DNA of 64,000 nt from NCBI RefSeq assembly GCF_002897295.1, contig NZ_BEXF01000026.1, positions 24,588 through 88,587 on the forward strand. Reading direction: 5' to 3'. This document shows positions 1-7,849 of this stretch, in pieces. The stretch comes from Brevibacillus reuszeri (GTDB lineage: Bacteria > Bacillota > Bacilli > Brevibacillales > Brevibacillaceae). Position 1 is the stretch's first letter, and each line of letters starts with the position of its first letter. Under the pieces are notes generated by a model. That model saw only the letters and a program-made list of their open reading frames with translations. It was not told the origin of the DNA and searched no databases. The translations under genes and the position numbers were made by a program.

Positions 1-369
1 GCTACTGTCCGCTTTTTACAGGGGGATTTAGTAGAGCCACTCCTGCAGGCTGGTGAACAAGTTGATATTTTGGTTTCCAATCCGCCGTATATTCCGAGTC
101 GTGATGTGGATGAGCTGGACGAGGAAGTGCGCGTTCACGAGCCGCGGATGGCTTTGGATGGGGGCGCGGACGGACTTGTTTTTTATCGGCGCTTGTGTGA
201 GGCATTGCCACGGATACTGAGGCCGAAAGCAATCGTTGCTTTTGAGGTAGGGATTCACCAGGCAAGAGATGTAGCAGATTTGATGACAGGCTCAGGTGTT
301 ATTGAAGCCGTGAGCATCGTCAATGATTTGGCTGGAATTGAGCGGGTTGTTATCGGCGTAAGACGGTAG
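1..369 (+). CDS. prmC: Release factor glutamine methyltransferase PrmC (HemK), C-terminal part
   Basis: The 5' end lies outside the window; the reading frame is open from base 1. The visible 122 residues contain the NPPY motif (about residue 27 of the fragment), the glutamine-binding signature of the N5-glutamine methyltransferase family, followed by the usual acidic stretch (DELDEEVRVHEPRMALDGG). The family methylates the GGQ glutamine of peptide release factors using S-adenosylmethionine in the cytoplasm. In Bacillales prmC follows prfA and precedes spoIIR, which is the arrangement here. The stop codon lies inside the stem of the following terminator. Identification is secure; the protein is partial only because of the window edge. 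Confidence 0.93.
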   Translation, partial: ATVRFLQGDLVEPLLQAGEQVDILVSNPPYIPSRDVDELDEEVRVHEPRMALDGGADGLVFYRRLCEALPRILRPKAIVAFEVGIHQARDVADLMTGSGVIEAVSIVNDLAGIERVVIGVRR

Positions 370-395
370 AGGCGTAGTCCTCTCGCCGTCTTTTT
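361..395 (+). terminator. Rho-independent terminator after prmC
   Basis: A hairpin with arms AGACGG-TAGAGG and CCTCT-CGCCGTCT is followed by a run of five T. It overlaps the last codons of prmC and separates it from spoIIR. Confidence 0.7.
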
Positions 396-426
396 GCTGA
401 AATTGCGCGAATATTCGTTAGTCGAC

Positions 427-455
427 GTTTGAATCTCGAAGCTTCTGTCCATACT
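427..455 (+). promoter_or_regulatory. Possible sigma-F promoter of spoIIR
   Basis: GTTTG, 15 bases, then GTCCATACT resembles the forespore sigma-F pattern (GYWTA, 15-16 bases, GGNRANANT). spoIIR is a sigma-F gene in B. subtilis. The second G of the -10 element is missing, so this is tentative. Confidence 0.3.
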
Positions 456-511
456 GATCCTAAGAAGAGAAAAGAGACTCGGAAGATCAGTAGAGAGGGA
501 GACGGAAGGAT

Positions 512-1264
512 ATGAAACGGACGCTACTTTTAGGATTTACGTTGATCGTGCTTATGATGAGCTGGGAGGGACAGCTTACTTCGGCTAATGTTTTGGATAA
601 TGGGCCGATCCCTCAGGAATCAATTCGGTTGCGCATCATTGCCAATAGTGATTCGGTTCAGGATCAATGGTTGAAGCGTGAAGTACGGGATGCACTCATT
701 GCTCAGATGGAAACTTGGGCTGACGATATCAAGTCTTTTGAGGAAGCGCAGGAGGTCGTTGAGGCTAATTTGCCAGTATTGCAGGAAGTGGTAGACAAAA
801 CGATACGTGAACGTGGTTTTTCCTATACAGCTGTGGTAGATTTCGGCCAAGTGCCTTTTCCGACTAAATTGTACGGCTCTTATGTGTACCCTGCTGGAAA
901 TTATGAGGCACTGCGTGTACAAATCGGGGAAGCTAAAGGACAAAACTGGTGGTGCGTATTATTCCCGCCACTCTGCTTTATCGATATGTCCAACGGCGAT
1001 GCAGTTGCCGCAGCAGCGGAAGTGAGCAAGGAGCAGACGGAAGGAGCAGACAGCTTGTCAGTGGGAAATGCTATTTCGCAGACCACCTCCTCGATCAGCT
1101 CGATGGACAGCTCGCTTTCAGAATTGCAGCAGTGGCGCCAAGCTCGTTTGGAGCCAGAGCAACAGCAAACAAGCATTTCCATGGAGAAGGTAGAGCCTGC
1201 ACCTGCTCCTGAAGTACAGGTCAGATTTTATCTGTGGGAAAAGCTGGAGAGCTGGTTCTCGTAA
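512..1264 (+). CDS. spoIIR: Stage II sporulation protein R
   Basis: SpoIIR is secreted by the forespore and triggers SpoIIGA-dependent processing of pro-sigma-E in the mother cell. The 250-residue product starts with a hydrophobic signal segment (residues 4-22). It has the family blocks SIRLRIIANSDS (37-48), VPFPTKLYG and YPAGNYEALR (114-136), and NWWCVLFPPLCF (145-156). A Ser/Gln-rich tail of about 75 residues follows before a hydrophobic C-terminus. The ATG is preceded by a GGAAGGA ribosome site. It sits directly after prmC, as in Bacillus, and carries its own candidate sigma-F promoter. The length fits the family. Confidence 0.95.
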   Translation: MKRTLLLGFTLIVLMMSWEGQLTSANVLDNGPIPQESIRLRIIANSDSVQDQWLKREVRDALIAQMETWADDIKSFEEAQEVVEANLPVLQEVVDKTIRERGFSYTAVVDFGQVPFPTKLYGSYVYPAGNYEALRVQIGEAKGQNWWCVLFPPLCFIDMSNGDAVAAAAEVSKEQTEGADSLSVGNAISQTTSSISSMDSSLSELQQWRQARLEPEQQQTSISMEKVEPAPAPEVQVRFYLWEKLESWFS

Positions 1265-1271
1265 GATATAG

Positions 1272-1311
1272 AAAAAGCAAACGACACCGAGCAAATGTCA
1301 GGTGTCGTTTG
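1272..1311 (-). terminator. Terminator of the reverse-strand RsiV-like gene
   Basis: A perfect 11-bp inverted repeat (CAAACGACACC at 1278-1288, GGTGTCGTTTG at 1301-1311) is followed on the minus strand by CTTTTTC. It ends the reverse gene whose stop is at 1334 and may also stop spoIIR transcription weakly, although the plus strand lacks a clear T run. Confidence 0.75.
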
Positions 1312-1333
1312 TGCGTAGGCGTATAGAAGCTTT

Positions 1334-2128
1334 TTACTTTAGCAGTGCTGCAATTTCCGGTTTCAAGAGATTTTGGAAGCGATGAGCGGGAATGGTAAAG
1401 GAAGGCATTCCAGCAGCATACGGCGCAATTTCGTATTGACTGAAATGGATGACCAGATTTCCTTTTTCAAACGAGAAGGATTGGTTGTCAGCAATGCTTT
1501 CAAACGAGTAGACTTCAAATCCTTCCTTTGCGTTCACTTCCTTAATTTGTTGCTTAATCAATTGATTTAAAATCGTGCGGTAGTTGTAGCCAGGCTGAAA
1601 CAAATCACCTAAAGTCAGCTGCTTTGCTTTTGGCTGATTGGCAATGGTGTAGTAGGTTACATCCGTCATCCCATGTGCCCCGCCAGTATAAACATAGGTT
1701 TGAACTGAAAACGAAACGAGCTTGCCGGTGGATTGGACTTCATAGGAAATATCGAGGGCATATGGTCGCAAATCATAGCCGTATTTCTTAGCATCTGCGG
1801 CATTTTCCTTTGCTCCCTGCTGGGTTTCTGCTATCGCGTCTTGGGCTTGTTTGAGCAGAGCAGCATTCAATTGTGCCTGGAATGCTTTATCTTCGAGACC
1901 GCTGATGACAGGAACATTTACTTTGATGGCATGTTCTTTCGTCTCTGACAAAATGGTCTTAGGAGTGATGACAACTCCTTGTGCCTGTGGTTTTTGCACT
2001 TGGACAGCAGGAGCAACTGGTTTAGCGGGAGAAGTAGCAGCAGGGGCAGCAAGTGCTGGAACTGCTACAGCTGTGAGTAGGACAGCAGTTCCGAGTAAGC
2101 TTGTAGCAGCGGATTTAAAGGATGACAT
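1334..2128 (-). CDS. Secreted DUF4163/DUF3298 (RsiV-like) protein
   Basis: The 264-residue product has a signal peptide with cleavage probably after VPALA (about residue 27), then an Ala/Pro/Val linker, and a globular region with the features of the DUF4163 plus DUF3298 pair. These include the YTGGAHG motif (about 148-154), a following NQPKAKQLTLGDLF block, and a C-terminal beta strand ending in FTIPAHRF. In RsiV (anti-sigma-V) and PdaC this extracytoplasmic module binds lysozyme or supports peptidoglycan deacetylation. Here no sigma-factor-binding domain, transmembrane anchor or deacetylase domain is present, so it is a free exported protein of unknown specific role. It breaks the usual spoIIR-ywl order. 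Confidence 0.8.
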   Translation of the reverse strand: MSSFKSAATSLLGTAVLLTAVAVPALAAPAATSPAKPVAPAVQVQKPQAQGVVITPKTILSETKEHAIKVNVPVISGLEDKAFQAQLNAALLKQAQDAIAETQQGAKENAADAKKYGYDLRPYALDISYEVQSTGKLVSFSVQTYVYTGGAHGMTDVTYYTIANQPKAKQLTLGDLFQPGYNYRTILNQLIKQQIKEVNAKEGFEVYSFESIADNQSFSFEKGNLVIHFSQYEIAPYAAGMPSFTIPAHRFQNLLKPEIAALLK

Positions 2129-2229
2129 ATCGATTCACAATCCTTTCATGAGGACAGGTAGATTTTTTTTCTAAGCTCATCTTACTACAGAGCTCAGAAA
2201 AAATAAGTTAAAAACAGGTAACAATCATG

Positions 2230-2450
2230 TTTTCCACGTACATGGGATAAAGTTATTCACAAGTTACCCACAGGCTGTTGAAAACTTTTACCTGCGCAAC
2301 TATACTAAAGGCACTCAATTATTATGAAACGAGCTAGAGAAAGGATATTTTCACGATGGAAACAAATCAAATGACAAAAGTCTGGTCTGTGGATAACGAT
2401 GTGGAAAATACTGTGGAAAAACTCCGGAGTTGTACACAGATTGTGGATGC
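2230..2450. promoter_or_regulatory. DnaA-box cluster spanning the tsaC promoter and start
   Basis: Exact matches to TTWTNCACA: TTATTCACA (2253-2261, plus), TTATCCACA (2388-2396, minus), and TTTTCCACA twice (2400-2408 and 2412-2420, minus). Single-mismatch sites: TTTTCCACG (2230-2238), TTACCCACA (2264-2272), TTTTCAACA (2276-2284, minus) and TTGTACACA (2430-2438). A weaker minus-strand site is at 2442-2450. The two plus-strand sites at 2253 and 2264 are 11 bp apart and the three minus-strand sites are spaced exactly 12 bp. I recall that the B. subtilis orthologue ywlC lies at one of the few stable DnaA-binding sites outside oriC, which fits. Function is inferred, not shown. Confidence 0.75.
2278..2306 (+). 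promoter_or_regulatory. Sigma-A promoter of tsaC
   Basis: TTGAAA (2278-2283), a 17-bp spacer and TATACT (2301-2306). Start of transcription would be near 2313. The -35 overlaps a degenerate DnaA box, and two stronger boxes lie immediately upstream. Confidence 0.65.
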
Positions 2451-3447
2451 CGCCAGTCTTCTGCGCGCTGGAGAAGTCGTAGCCTTTCCTACTGAGACGG
2501 TCTATGGATTGGGAGCGAATGCATTATCCGACGAAGCTGTGGAAAAAATATTTCTAGCAAAAGGCAGACCGAGCGACAATCCGCTAATTGTTCATATAGG
2601 TGCGAGTGAGCAGCTGGCTACAGTAGCTGGGGAGATTCCGACAAAAGGCAAGCAGCTCATGGATGCTTTTTGGCCAGGGCCTTTAACGATTATCCTGCCA
2701 AAAACAGATCGGGTAGCATCCTTGGTGACGGCTGGTCTGGAGTCTGTCGGTGTACGCATGCCGGATCATCCGGTGGCACTTGCTATTATTGAGGAAGCTG
2801 GCGTGCCGATTGCAGCCCCCAGTGCCAATCGTTCTGGACGTCCAAGCCCTACGACCGCTGCCCATGTGCTCACTGATTTGGAAGGTAGAGTAGCAGGCGT
2901 TCTGGACGGAGGGGCTACAGGTGTGGGAGTGGAATCAACAGTGATCGATGTAACTGTCGACCCACCAATCATTTTGCGGCCAGGTGGAATTACCCGTGAG
3001 CAGATGGAAGCGGTAATCGGAACGGTTGCGTTGGACCCGTCCTTTCAGGTGGGGGCAGTAGAAACCCCTCGTGCTCCTGGGATGAAATATACTCATTATG
3101 CTCCTGAAGGTGAGCTGTGGCTGGTAACGGGAGAAGCTGATCACGTGCGGAAAAAAATGACCGAAATGCTCCGCGATGCCAAACAGCATGGTCAAAAAAC
3201 GGGTGTACTCGCTACGGAAGAATCGCTCTCTTATTGGGAGCAGCAGCCGGAAGCTGATGTCGTCCTCTCGGTTGGCTCTCACGCTGATTTGGAAGAGGTA
3301 GCGCAGCAGCTGTATGCTGTATTGCGTGATTTTGATGATCATCAGGTTCAATTCATTGTGGGAGAAACCTTCTCACGGGATGGACTGGGCATGGCTGTAA
3401 TGAATCGGCTAGAGAAGGCCGCAGGCGGTCGAATTCTATCCGTATAA
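2356..3447 (+). CDS. tsaC: L-threonylcarbamoyladenylate synthase (Sua5/YwlC type)
   Basis: It makes threonylcarbamoyl-AMP from threonine, bicarbonate and ATP, the first step of t6A37 tRNA modification. The 363-residue product has the two-domain Sua5 form. A YrdC domain (about residues 27-215) shows PTETVYGLG (45-53), the KGRPSDNPL nucleotide-binding block (69-77) and SANRSGRPSPT (about 155). A C-terminal Sua5 domain runs to the end. The first 25 residues (ATG at 2356) are an extension whose DNA carries three DnaA boxes at residues 11-22; a later start at about residue 30 cannot be excluded from sequence alone. Corresponds to B. subtilis ywlC. Confidence 0.95.
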   Translation: METNQMTKVWSVDNDVENTVEKLRSCTQIVDAASLLRAGEVVAFPTETVYGLGANALSDEAVEKIFLAKGRPSDNPLIVHIGASEQLATVAGEIPTKGKQLMDAFWPGPLTIILPKTDRVASLVTAGLESVGVRMPDHPVALAIIEEAGVPIAAPSANRSGRPSPTTAAHVLTDLEGRVAGVLDGGATGVGVESTVIDVTVDPPIILRPGGITREQMEAVIGTVALDPSFQVGAVETPRAPGMKYTHYAPEGELWLVTGEADHVRKKMTEMLRDAKQHGQKTGVLATEESLSYWEQQPEADVVLSVGSHADLEEVAQQLYAVLRDFDDHQVQFIVGETFSRDGLGMAVMNRLEKAAGGRILSV

Positions 3448-3504
3448 AGCGTCTAAACTCCTCCTTGTCCGCATAAGGTGAAGAGACAAGGAGGGGGAGG
3501 CGGA

Positions 3505-4065
3505 TTGGATCAGGTCTTGTTTCAATGGGGGCAATTTTTGACCTTGCTCATGATTGCCTTTGCCTTAAGTATGGATGCCTTTTCACTCGGGATCGGCGTA
3601 GGCATGGTAGGAATCCGCTTGAGGGAAATTTTGAAGGTGAGTATTACAATCGGGCTTTTCCACGTGGCTATGCCTGTAATTGGGATTTTTGTCGGTGCTT
3701 ATTTATCCGATTTGGTCGGGGATATAGCCGTTTTTATTGGCGGTGGGGTCCTGATGGCCATCGGCATGCATATGCTATGGAACGGTTTTATCCATGGAGA
3801 TCAGCGCAGTGTCTTAAAAACTAAAGGATTCGGGCTGTTGCTCTTTGCATTCAGCGTCAGTCTGGATGCTCTTACCGTTGGGTTCTCATTTGGCTTAATC
3901 GAAGTAAACAGGGTTTTGGCGATCGCTCTTTTTGGTATTATGGGAGGAGCTATGTCATACTTTGGCCTATTGCTCGGAAAAAGCGTGGGAGGATGGCTGG
4001 GGGATTACAGCGAACTAGTAGGTGGGCTTATTTTGTTTTGTTTTGGGTTAAAATTTATCTTATAG
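3505..4065 (+). CDS. mntP: Manganese efflux pump MntP
   Basis: A 186-residue polytopic membrane protein with six hydrophobic helices in two related halves. Each half has the conserved acidic signature of the family: ALSMDAFSLGIGVG near residue 20 and SVSLDALTVGFSFG in the second half. MntP exports Mn(II). I start it at the TTG at 3505 because AAGGAGGGGG lies 7-16 bases upstream; the frame is open from a GTG at 3478, but that would put the Shine-Dalgarno inside the coding region as a poly-Gly stretch. Orthologue of ywlD, in the same order as in Bacillus. The yybP-ykoY Mn riboswitch often found with mntP was not seen. Confidence 0.9.
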   Translation: MDQVLFQWGQFLTLLMIAFALSMDAFSLGIGVGMVGIRLREILKVSITIGLFHVAMPVIGIFVGAYLSDLVGDIAVFIGGGVLMAIGMHMLWNGFIHGDQRSVLKTKGFGLLLFAFSVSLDALTVGFSFGLIEVNRVLAIALFGIMGGAMSYFGLLLGKSVGGWLGDYSELVGGLILFCFGLKFIL

Positions 4066-4113
4066 GCGACATAACGACTGCACAAAGCTGCTGGACACAA
4101 GGAGGGGCGTTTC

Positions 4114-4584
4114 GTGAAGCGCATATTGTTTGTTTGCACGGGGAATACGTGTCGCAGCCCGATGGCAGAGGCGATGTTTCGTGCAAAAACGGCAGGCCGT
4201 GGCTATGAAGTACGCTCGGCTGGAGTAGCGGCTTTTCCAGGACAAGAGGCTTCCTTGCACGCCAAGCAGGTATTGGATGAACGAGGAATCGAGCACGCAC
4301 ATACATCAAGCCGACTAGATGAGGGGCTAATTGAATGGTCGGATGTCATATTAACGATGACGAACAGTCACAAGCACGCGATACAAACCTTTTTTCCTTT
4401 GGCGCTGCCCAAGGTGTATACGCTTAGAGAGTTCGTTGGTGTAGAAGGGATAACCGATATTGCCGATCCGTTCGGGGGCGCACTTGAAGATTATCGGCTG
4501 TGTGCAGAGGAAATTGAGGAATCGTTGGACAGGCTGTTTGCGATGCTGCAACACCCGCGTTTTCGTGAATTTGGAGCTGAATGA
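4114..4584 (+). CDS. ywlE: Protein-arginine phosphatase YwlE (LMW-PTP fold)
   Basis: The 156-residue protein begins with the P-loop CTGNTCRS (residues 8-15): Cys8 is the nucleophile and Arg14 binds phosphate. Thr at the fifth position of the loop (residue 12) distinguishes YwlE arginine phosphatases from tyrosine phosphatases, where it is usually Ile. The DPFGG segment (about residue 117) gives the general acid Asp. YwlE reverses McsB arginine phosphorylation in protein quality control and stress regulation. The start is GTG with AAGGAGGGG upstream. Located between mntP and rpiB as in B. subtilis. Confidence 0.92.
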   Translation: MKRILFVCTGNTCRSPMAEAMFRAKTAGRGYEVRSAGVAAFPGQEASLHAKQVLDERGIEHAHTSSRLDEGLIEWSDVILTMTNSHKHAIQTFFPLALPKVYTLREFVGVEGITDIADPFGGALEDYRLCAEEIEESLDRLFAMLQHPRFREFGAE

Positions 4585-4672
4585 GGTGCTGGCAGAGAGT
4601 CAGGACCTTGTTTTATGTCGATAGCACGAACATTGTTTTGGTTTGAAGTAAAAAATGTTCACTTTTTACTTG

Positions 4673-4703
4673 GCGCATTTTGATGTATAATGATTGAGAT
4701 TAT
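4673..4703 (+). promoter_or_regulatory. Possible promoter of rpiB
   Basis: A consensus-like TATAAT occurs in GATGTATAATG just before rpiB, in an AT-rich stretch. The -35 is poor (TTTTTA or TTTACT depending on spacing), so only the -10 is convincing. Confidence 0.35.
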
Positions 4704-4724
4704 AAAACGAGCGAGGGATGACAG

Positions 4725-5180
4725 ATGAAAGTGGCGATTGCTGCTGATCACGGTGGATATAAGCTAAAGGAAGAGATCAAGACGCTTCTGACTTCCATGA
4801 ACATCCAAACGGAAGATTTCGGTTGTACTTGTGAGGAATCGGTAGACTATCCCGATTATGCTTTGCCAGTAGCTGAAAAAGTGGCGGCGGGCGAGTTTGA
4901 TCGTGGGATTTTGGTTTGTGGGACAGGCATCGGCATGTCGATTGCTGCCAACAAGGTCCCTGGTATCCGCTGTGCCTTGGTACACGACACGTTCTCTGCA
5001 CGAGCAACCCGTGAGCATAACAATACAAATGTACTGGCTATGGGTGAGCGTGTCATTGGTCCTGGACTTGCACTCGATATCGTGAAAATTTGGTTGGAAA
5101 CAGAATTTCAGGGTGGACGCCATGAACGCCGTGTAGACAAGATCACCCAGATTGAAGAGAAGCACGCGGGAGGGAAGTAA
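4725..5180 (+). CDS. rpiB: Ribose-5-phosphate isomerase B
   Basis: Interconverts ribose 5-phosphate and ribulose 5-phosphate in the pentose phosphate pathway. The 151-residue product has the RpiB features AADHGG (6-11), DYPDYA (41-46), VCGTGIGMSIAANK (64-77, with catalytic Cys65) and the ARATREHNN block near residue 95. Start ATG with a GAGGGATG-like ribosome site. The stop abuts the GTG of the next gene. Orthologue of ywlF. Confidence 0.94.
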   Translation: MKVAIAADHGGYKLKEEIKTLLTSMNIQTEDFGCTCEESVDYPDYALPVAEKVAAGEFDRGILVCGTGIGMSIAANKVPGIRCALVHDTFSARATREHNNTNVLAMGERVIGPGLALDIVKIWLETEFQGGRHERRVDKITQIEEKHAGGK

Positions 5181-5750
5181 GTGGATCTGTCCGCCATCGA
5201 AAATCAAGTGCATGAGATAGTCGCAGAAGTGGCTCGTCTTGCCAACATGAAGACAGGACAAATCATGGTGATCGGATGCAGTACCAGCGAGGTTCTCGGA
5301 AATCATATTGGCAAAGCAGGCAGCAAGGACGTAGCGGCCGCGATTTATCGAGGGATTCGTACTGCGCAGGAGCCGCTTGGTTTTGCTGTTGCATTTCAAT
5401 GTTGTGAACATTTGAACAGAGCGCTGGTGCTCGAGCGTGAAGTAATGGAGCGCAACGGACTAGAAGAGGTTTCGGTTGTTCCGGTTCCTACAGCAGGTGG
5501 TTCCATGGCAGCTCATGCCTTTTTACAGATGATGGACCCCGTGGTAGTCGAGCATATCCAGGCTCATGCCGGAATTGACATCGGCGATACTTTTATCGGC
5601 ATGCATTTGAAGCATGTCGCGGTACCTGTTCGCCCGACGCTGCGCAGCGTGGGAGAAGCCCATGTTACAGCCGCTTCTACAAGACCCAAGCTGATTGGTG
5701 GCGCCCGAGCGGTATACGAAGTTACACCCCCTACTGATAGCTGTACCTAA
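5181..5750 (+). CDS. ywlG: UPF0340 / TIGR01440 family protein YwlG
   Basis: A conserved 189-residue soluble protein of unknown biochemical role. Recognisable blocks include VIGCSTSEVLG (near 30), the QCCEHLNRALV segment (about 73) and VPVRPTLRSVGEAHVT near 148. The GTG start follows the rpiB stop with no gap, and GGAGGGAAG within the last rpiB codons serves as ribosome site, so the two are translationally coupled. The family is usually placed between rpiB and glyA in Bacillales, which suggests a metabolic link but does not define one. Confidence 0.88.
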   Translation: MDLSAIENQVHEIVAEVARLANMKTGQIMVIGCSTSEVLGNHIGKAGSKDVAAAIYRGIRTAQEPLGFAVAFQCCEHLNRALVLEREVMERNGLEEVSVVPVPTAGGSMAAHAFLQMMDPVVVEHIQAHAGIDIGDTFIGMHLKHVAVPVRPTLRSVGEAHVTAASTRPKLIGGARAVYEVTPPTDSCT

Positions 5751-5753
5751 AAA

Positions 5754-5777
5754 GGGCTTTCAAAGCAGTCCAAGCCC
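5754..5777 (+). other. Small hairpin in the ywlG-glyA gap
   Basis: GGGCTT and AAGCCC form a 6-bp stem with a 12-base loop just upstream of the glyA ribosome site. It lacks a T run, so it is more likely a leader structure or processing site than a terminator. Confidence 0.3.
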
Positions 5778-5801
5778 ATATTCAAGGAGGAGAGATAAAT
5801 C

Positions 5802-7052
5802 ATGCTAGAATTTTTGCGTAAACAGGACCCACAAGTATTAGAAGGCATTCAACTGGAACTCGGAAGACAGCGCGACAAGATTGAGCTGATTGCATCTGAA
5901 AACTTCGTTAGCCGTGCCGTTATGGAAGCAATGGGCACTGTACTGACTAATAAATACGCAGAAGGCTATCCAGGCCGTCGTTACTATGGCGGATGTGAAT
6001 ACGTAGACATCGTTGAGAACATCGCTCGCGATCGTGTAAAAGAGCTGTTTGGCGCTGAGCATGCAAACGTACAGCCACACTCTGGCGCACAAGCGAACAT
6101 GGCTGTTTACTTCACCATTCTGCAGCCAGGCGATACTGTACTCGGGATGAACCTGTCCCATGGTGGTCACTTGACTCACGGAAGCCCTGTTAACTTCTCC
6201 GGTACCTTGTACAATTTCGTAGAGTACGGAGTAGATCAAGAAACTCATTTGATCAACTATGATGATGTTCGTGCCAAAGCTTTGGAGCACAAGCCTAAGC
6301 TGATCGTTGCAGGTGCGAGTGCATACCCACGTGCGATCGATTTTGCCAAGTTCCGTGAAATTGCTGATGAAGTAGGCGCTTATTTCATGGTAGATATGGC
6401 GCACATTGCTGGTCTGGTAGCAGCAGGCGTGCATCAAAATCCAGTTCCACATGCGCATTTCGTTACTTCCACTACTCATAAAACACTGCGTGGTCCACGT
6501 GGCGGTTTGATCCTGTGCAAGGAAGAGTTTGCAAAAGCAATCGACAAATCCGTATTCCCTGGCGTACAGGGTGGACCATTGATGCACGTAATCGCGGCAA
6601 AAGCGGTTTCCTTCGGTGAAGCACTGCAAGCAGACTTCAAAGATTATGCGAATAATATCGTAAAAAATGCACGTGCGTTTGCAGAAGCTCTCAAAGCAGA
6701 AGGCTTGACTCTCGTATCTGATGGAACCGACAACCACCTCGTACTGGTTGATGTAAGCAAAATCGGTTTGACTGGTAAAGTAGCCGAGCATCTTCTGGAT
6801 GAAGTAAGCATCACGACAAACAAAAATACCATTCCTTACGATACACAAAGCCCGTTTGTAACAAGCGGTGTTCGTATGGGTACCCCAGCTGTGACTAGCC
6901 GTGGCTTTGACGACGAGGCGATGAAAGAAGTAGCAGCGATCATCGCACTCACTTTGAAAAATCCAGAAGACGCAGCGAAACACGAAGAAGCACGTCAACG
7001 TGTGGCAGCTTTGTGCCAACGCTACCCAATGTACGAAGGCTTGAATATCTAA
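5802..7052 (+). CDS. glyA: Serine hydroxymethyltransferase
   Basis: Converts serine and tetrahydrofolate to glycine and 5,10-methylene-tetrahydrofolate with PLP. The 416-residue protein has the complete family pattern: ASENFVS (31-37), YAEGYPGRRYYGG (52-64), HSGAQAN (93-99), VDMAHIAGL (197-205) and TSTTHKTLRGPRGG with the PLP lysine at residue 227. Ideal ribosome site AAGGAGGAGA upstream of ATG. The long open frame on its opposite strand is a codon-bias shadow. Confidence 0.97.
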   Translation: MLEFLRKQDPQVLEGIQLELGRQRDKIELIASENFVSRAVMEAMGTVLTNKYAEGYPGRRYYGGCEYVDIVENIARDRVKELFGAEHANVQPHSGAQANMAVYFTILQPGDTVLGMNLSHGGHLTHGSPVNFSGTLYNFVEYGVDQETHLINYDDVRAKALEHKPKLIVAGASAYPRAIDFAKFREIADEVGAYFMVDMAHIAGLVAAGVHQNPVPHAHFVTSTTHKTLRGPRGGLILCKEEFAKAIDKSVFPGVQGGPLMHVIAAKAVSFGEALQADFKDYANNIVKNARAFAEALKAEGLTLVSDGTDNHLVLVDVSKIGLTGKVAEHLLDEVSITTNKNTIPYDTQSPFVTSGVRMGTPAVTSRGFDDEAMKEVAAIIALTLKNPEDAAKHEEARQRVAALCQRYPMYEGLNI

Positions 7053-7067
7053 TAGACGCTACTATAG

Positions 7068-7107
7068 CAGGCCCCATGGAGTTTTTTCATGCGGGCCTGT
7101 CTTTTTG
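7068..7107 (+). terminator. Terminator after glyA
   Basis: CAGGCCC (7068-7074) pairs with GGGCCTG (7093-7099) and is followed by TCTTTTT. Confidence 0.85.
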
Positions 7108-7135
7108 TACAACAAAAGAATGAAGATTGGGCAAA

Positions 7136-7164
7136 TTGACGTCGGCACACTCCTTCGCTATTAT
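7136..7164 (+). promoter_or_regulatory. Sigma-A promoter of upp
   Basis: TTGACG (7136-7141), a 17-bp spacer and TATTAT (7159-7164), about 38 bases before the upp start. No obvious PyrR-type attenuator fits in the short leader. Confidence 0.75.
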
Positions 7165-7201
7165 GAAAAAGATGCATTGATAGGGAAACGGAGGAGCTTA
7201 A

Positions 7202-7831
7202 ATGAGCCGTGTATATGTGTTTGACCATCCACTAATTCAGCATAAAGTTACGTTTATCCGTGACAAGAATACGGGAACCAAGGAATTTCGTGAGCTGGTG
7301 GACGAGGTAACTACGCTGATGGGCTATGAAATCACGCGTGAAATGCCGCTCGAGGAAACGACAATCGAGACGCCAGTAGCTACTTGTAAATCGAATGTAA
7401 TTGCTGGTAAAAAAGTAGGTCTGGTACCGATTCTGCGTGCAGGTCTTGGTATGGTAGACGGTCTGATGAAGCTGATTCCAGCTGCAAAGGTAGGACACGT
7501 AGGTCTTTATCGTGATCCAGAGACATTGAAGCCAGTGGAATACTACGTCAAGCTGCCTTCCGATGTCGCTGAACGCGAGCTGATCGTAACAGATCCAATG
7601 CTGGCAACGGGTGGATCTGCTGTTGCTGCGCTTACTGCATTGAAAAATCGCGGTGCGAAAAACCTGAAGCTGATGTGTCTCATTGCTGCTCCAGAAGGAA
7701 TCAAAATGGTGCAGGATGAGCATCCGGATGTGGATATTTACGTAGCCGCTATAGATGAATACTTAAATGACCATGGATACATCGTGCCTGGTTTGGGGGA
7801 TGCGGGAGACCGCTTGTACGGCACGAAGTAG
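7202..7831 (+). CDS. upp: Uracil phosphoribosyltransferase
   Basis: Salvages uracil to UMP using PRPP. The 209-residue protein shows the UPRTase layout: RDKNTGTKEFREL near the N-terminus, VPILRAGLGM (75-84), the PRPP-binding loop VTDPMLATGGSA (129-140) and a C-terminal GYIVPGLGDAGDR block. Ribosome site GGAGG, ATG start. Only 18 bases separate it from the epimerase gene, so the two probably share the promoter at 7136. Confidence 0.97.
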   Translation: MSRVYVFDHPLIQHKVTFIRDKNTGTKEFRELVDEVTTLMGYEITREMPLEETTIETPVATCKSNVIAGKKVGLVPILRAGLGMVDGLMKLIPAAKVGHVGLYRDPETLKPVEYYVKLPSDVAERELIVTDPMLATGGSAVAALTALKNRGAKNLKLMCLIAAPEGIKMVQDEHPDVDIYVAAIDEYLNDHGYIVPGLGDAGDRLYGTK

Positions 7832-7849
7832 TTGGAGAGGGAAAAACCG

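Noticed and set aside
3478..3504. Upstream GTG start for mntP
   Set aside because: It would translate the Shine-Dalgarno sequence into a poly-glycine stretch; TTG 3505 fits the ribosome site and family length.
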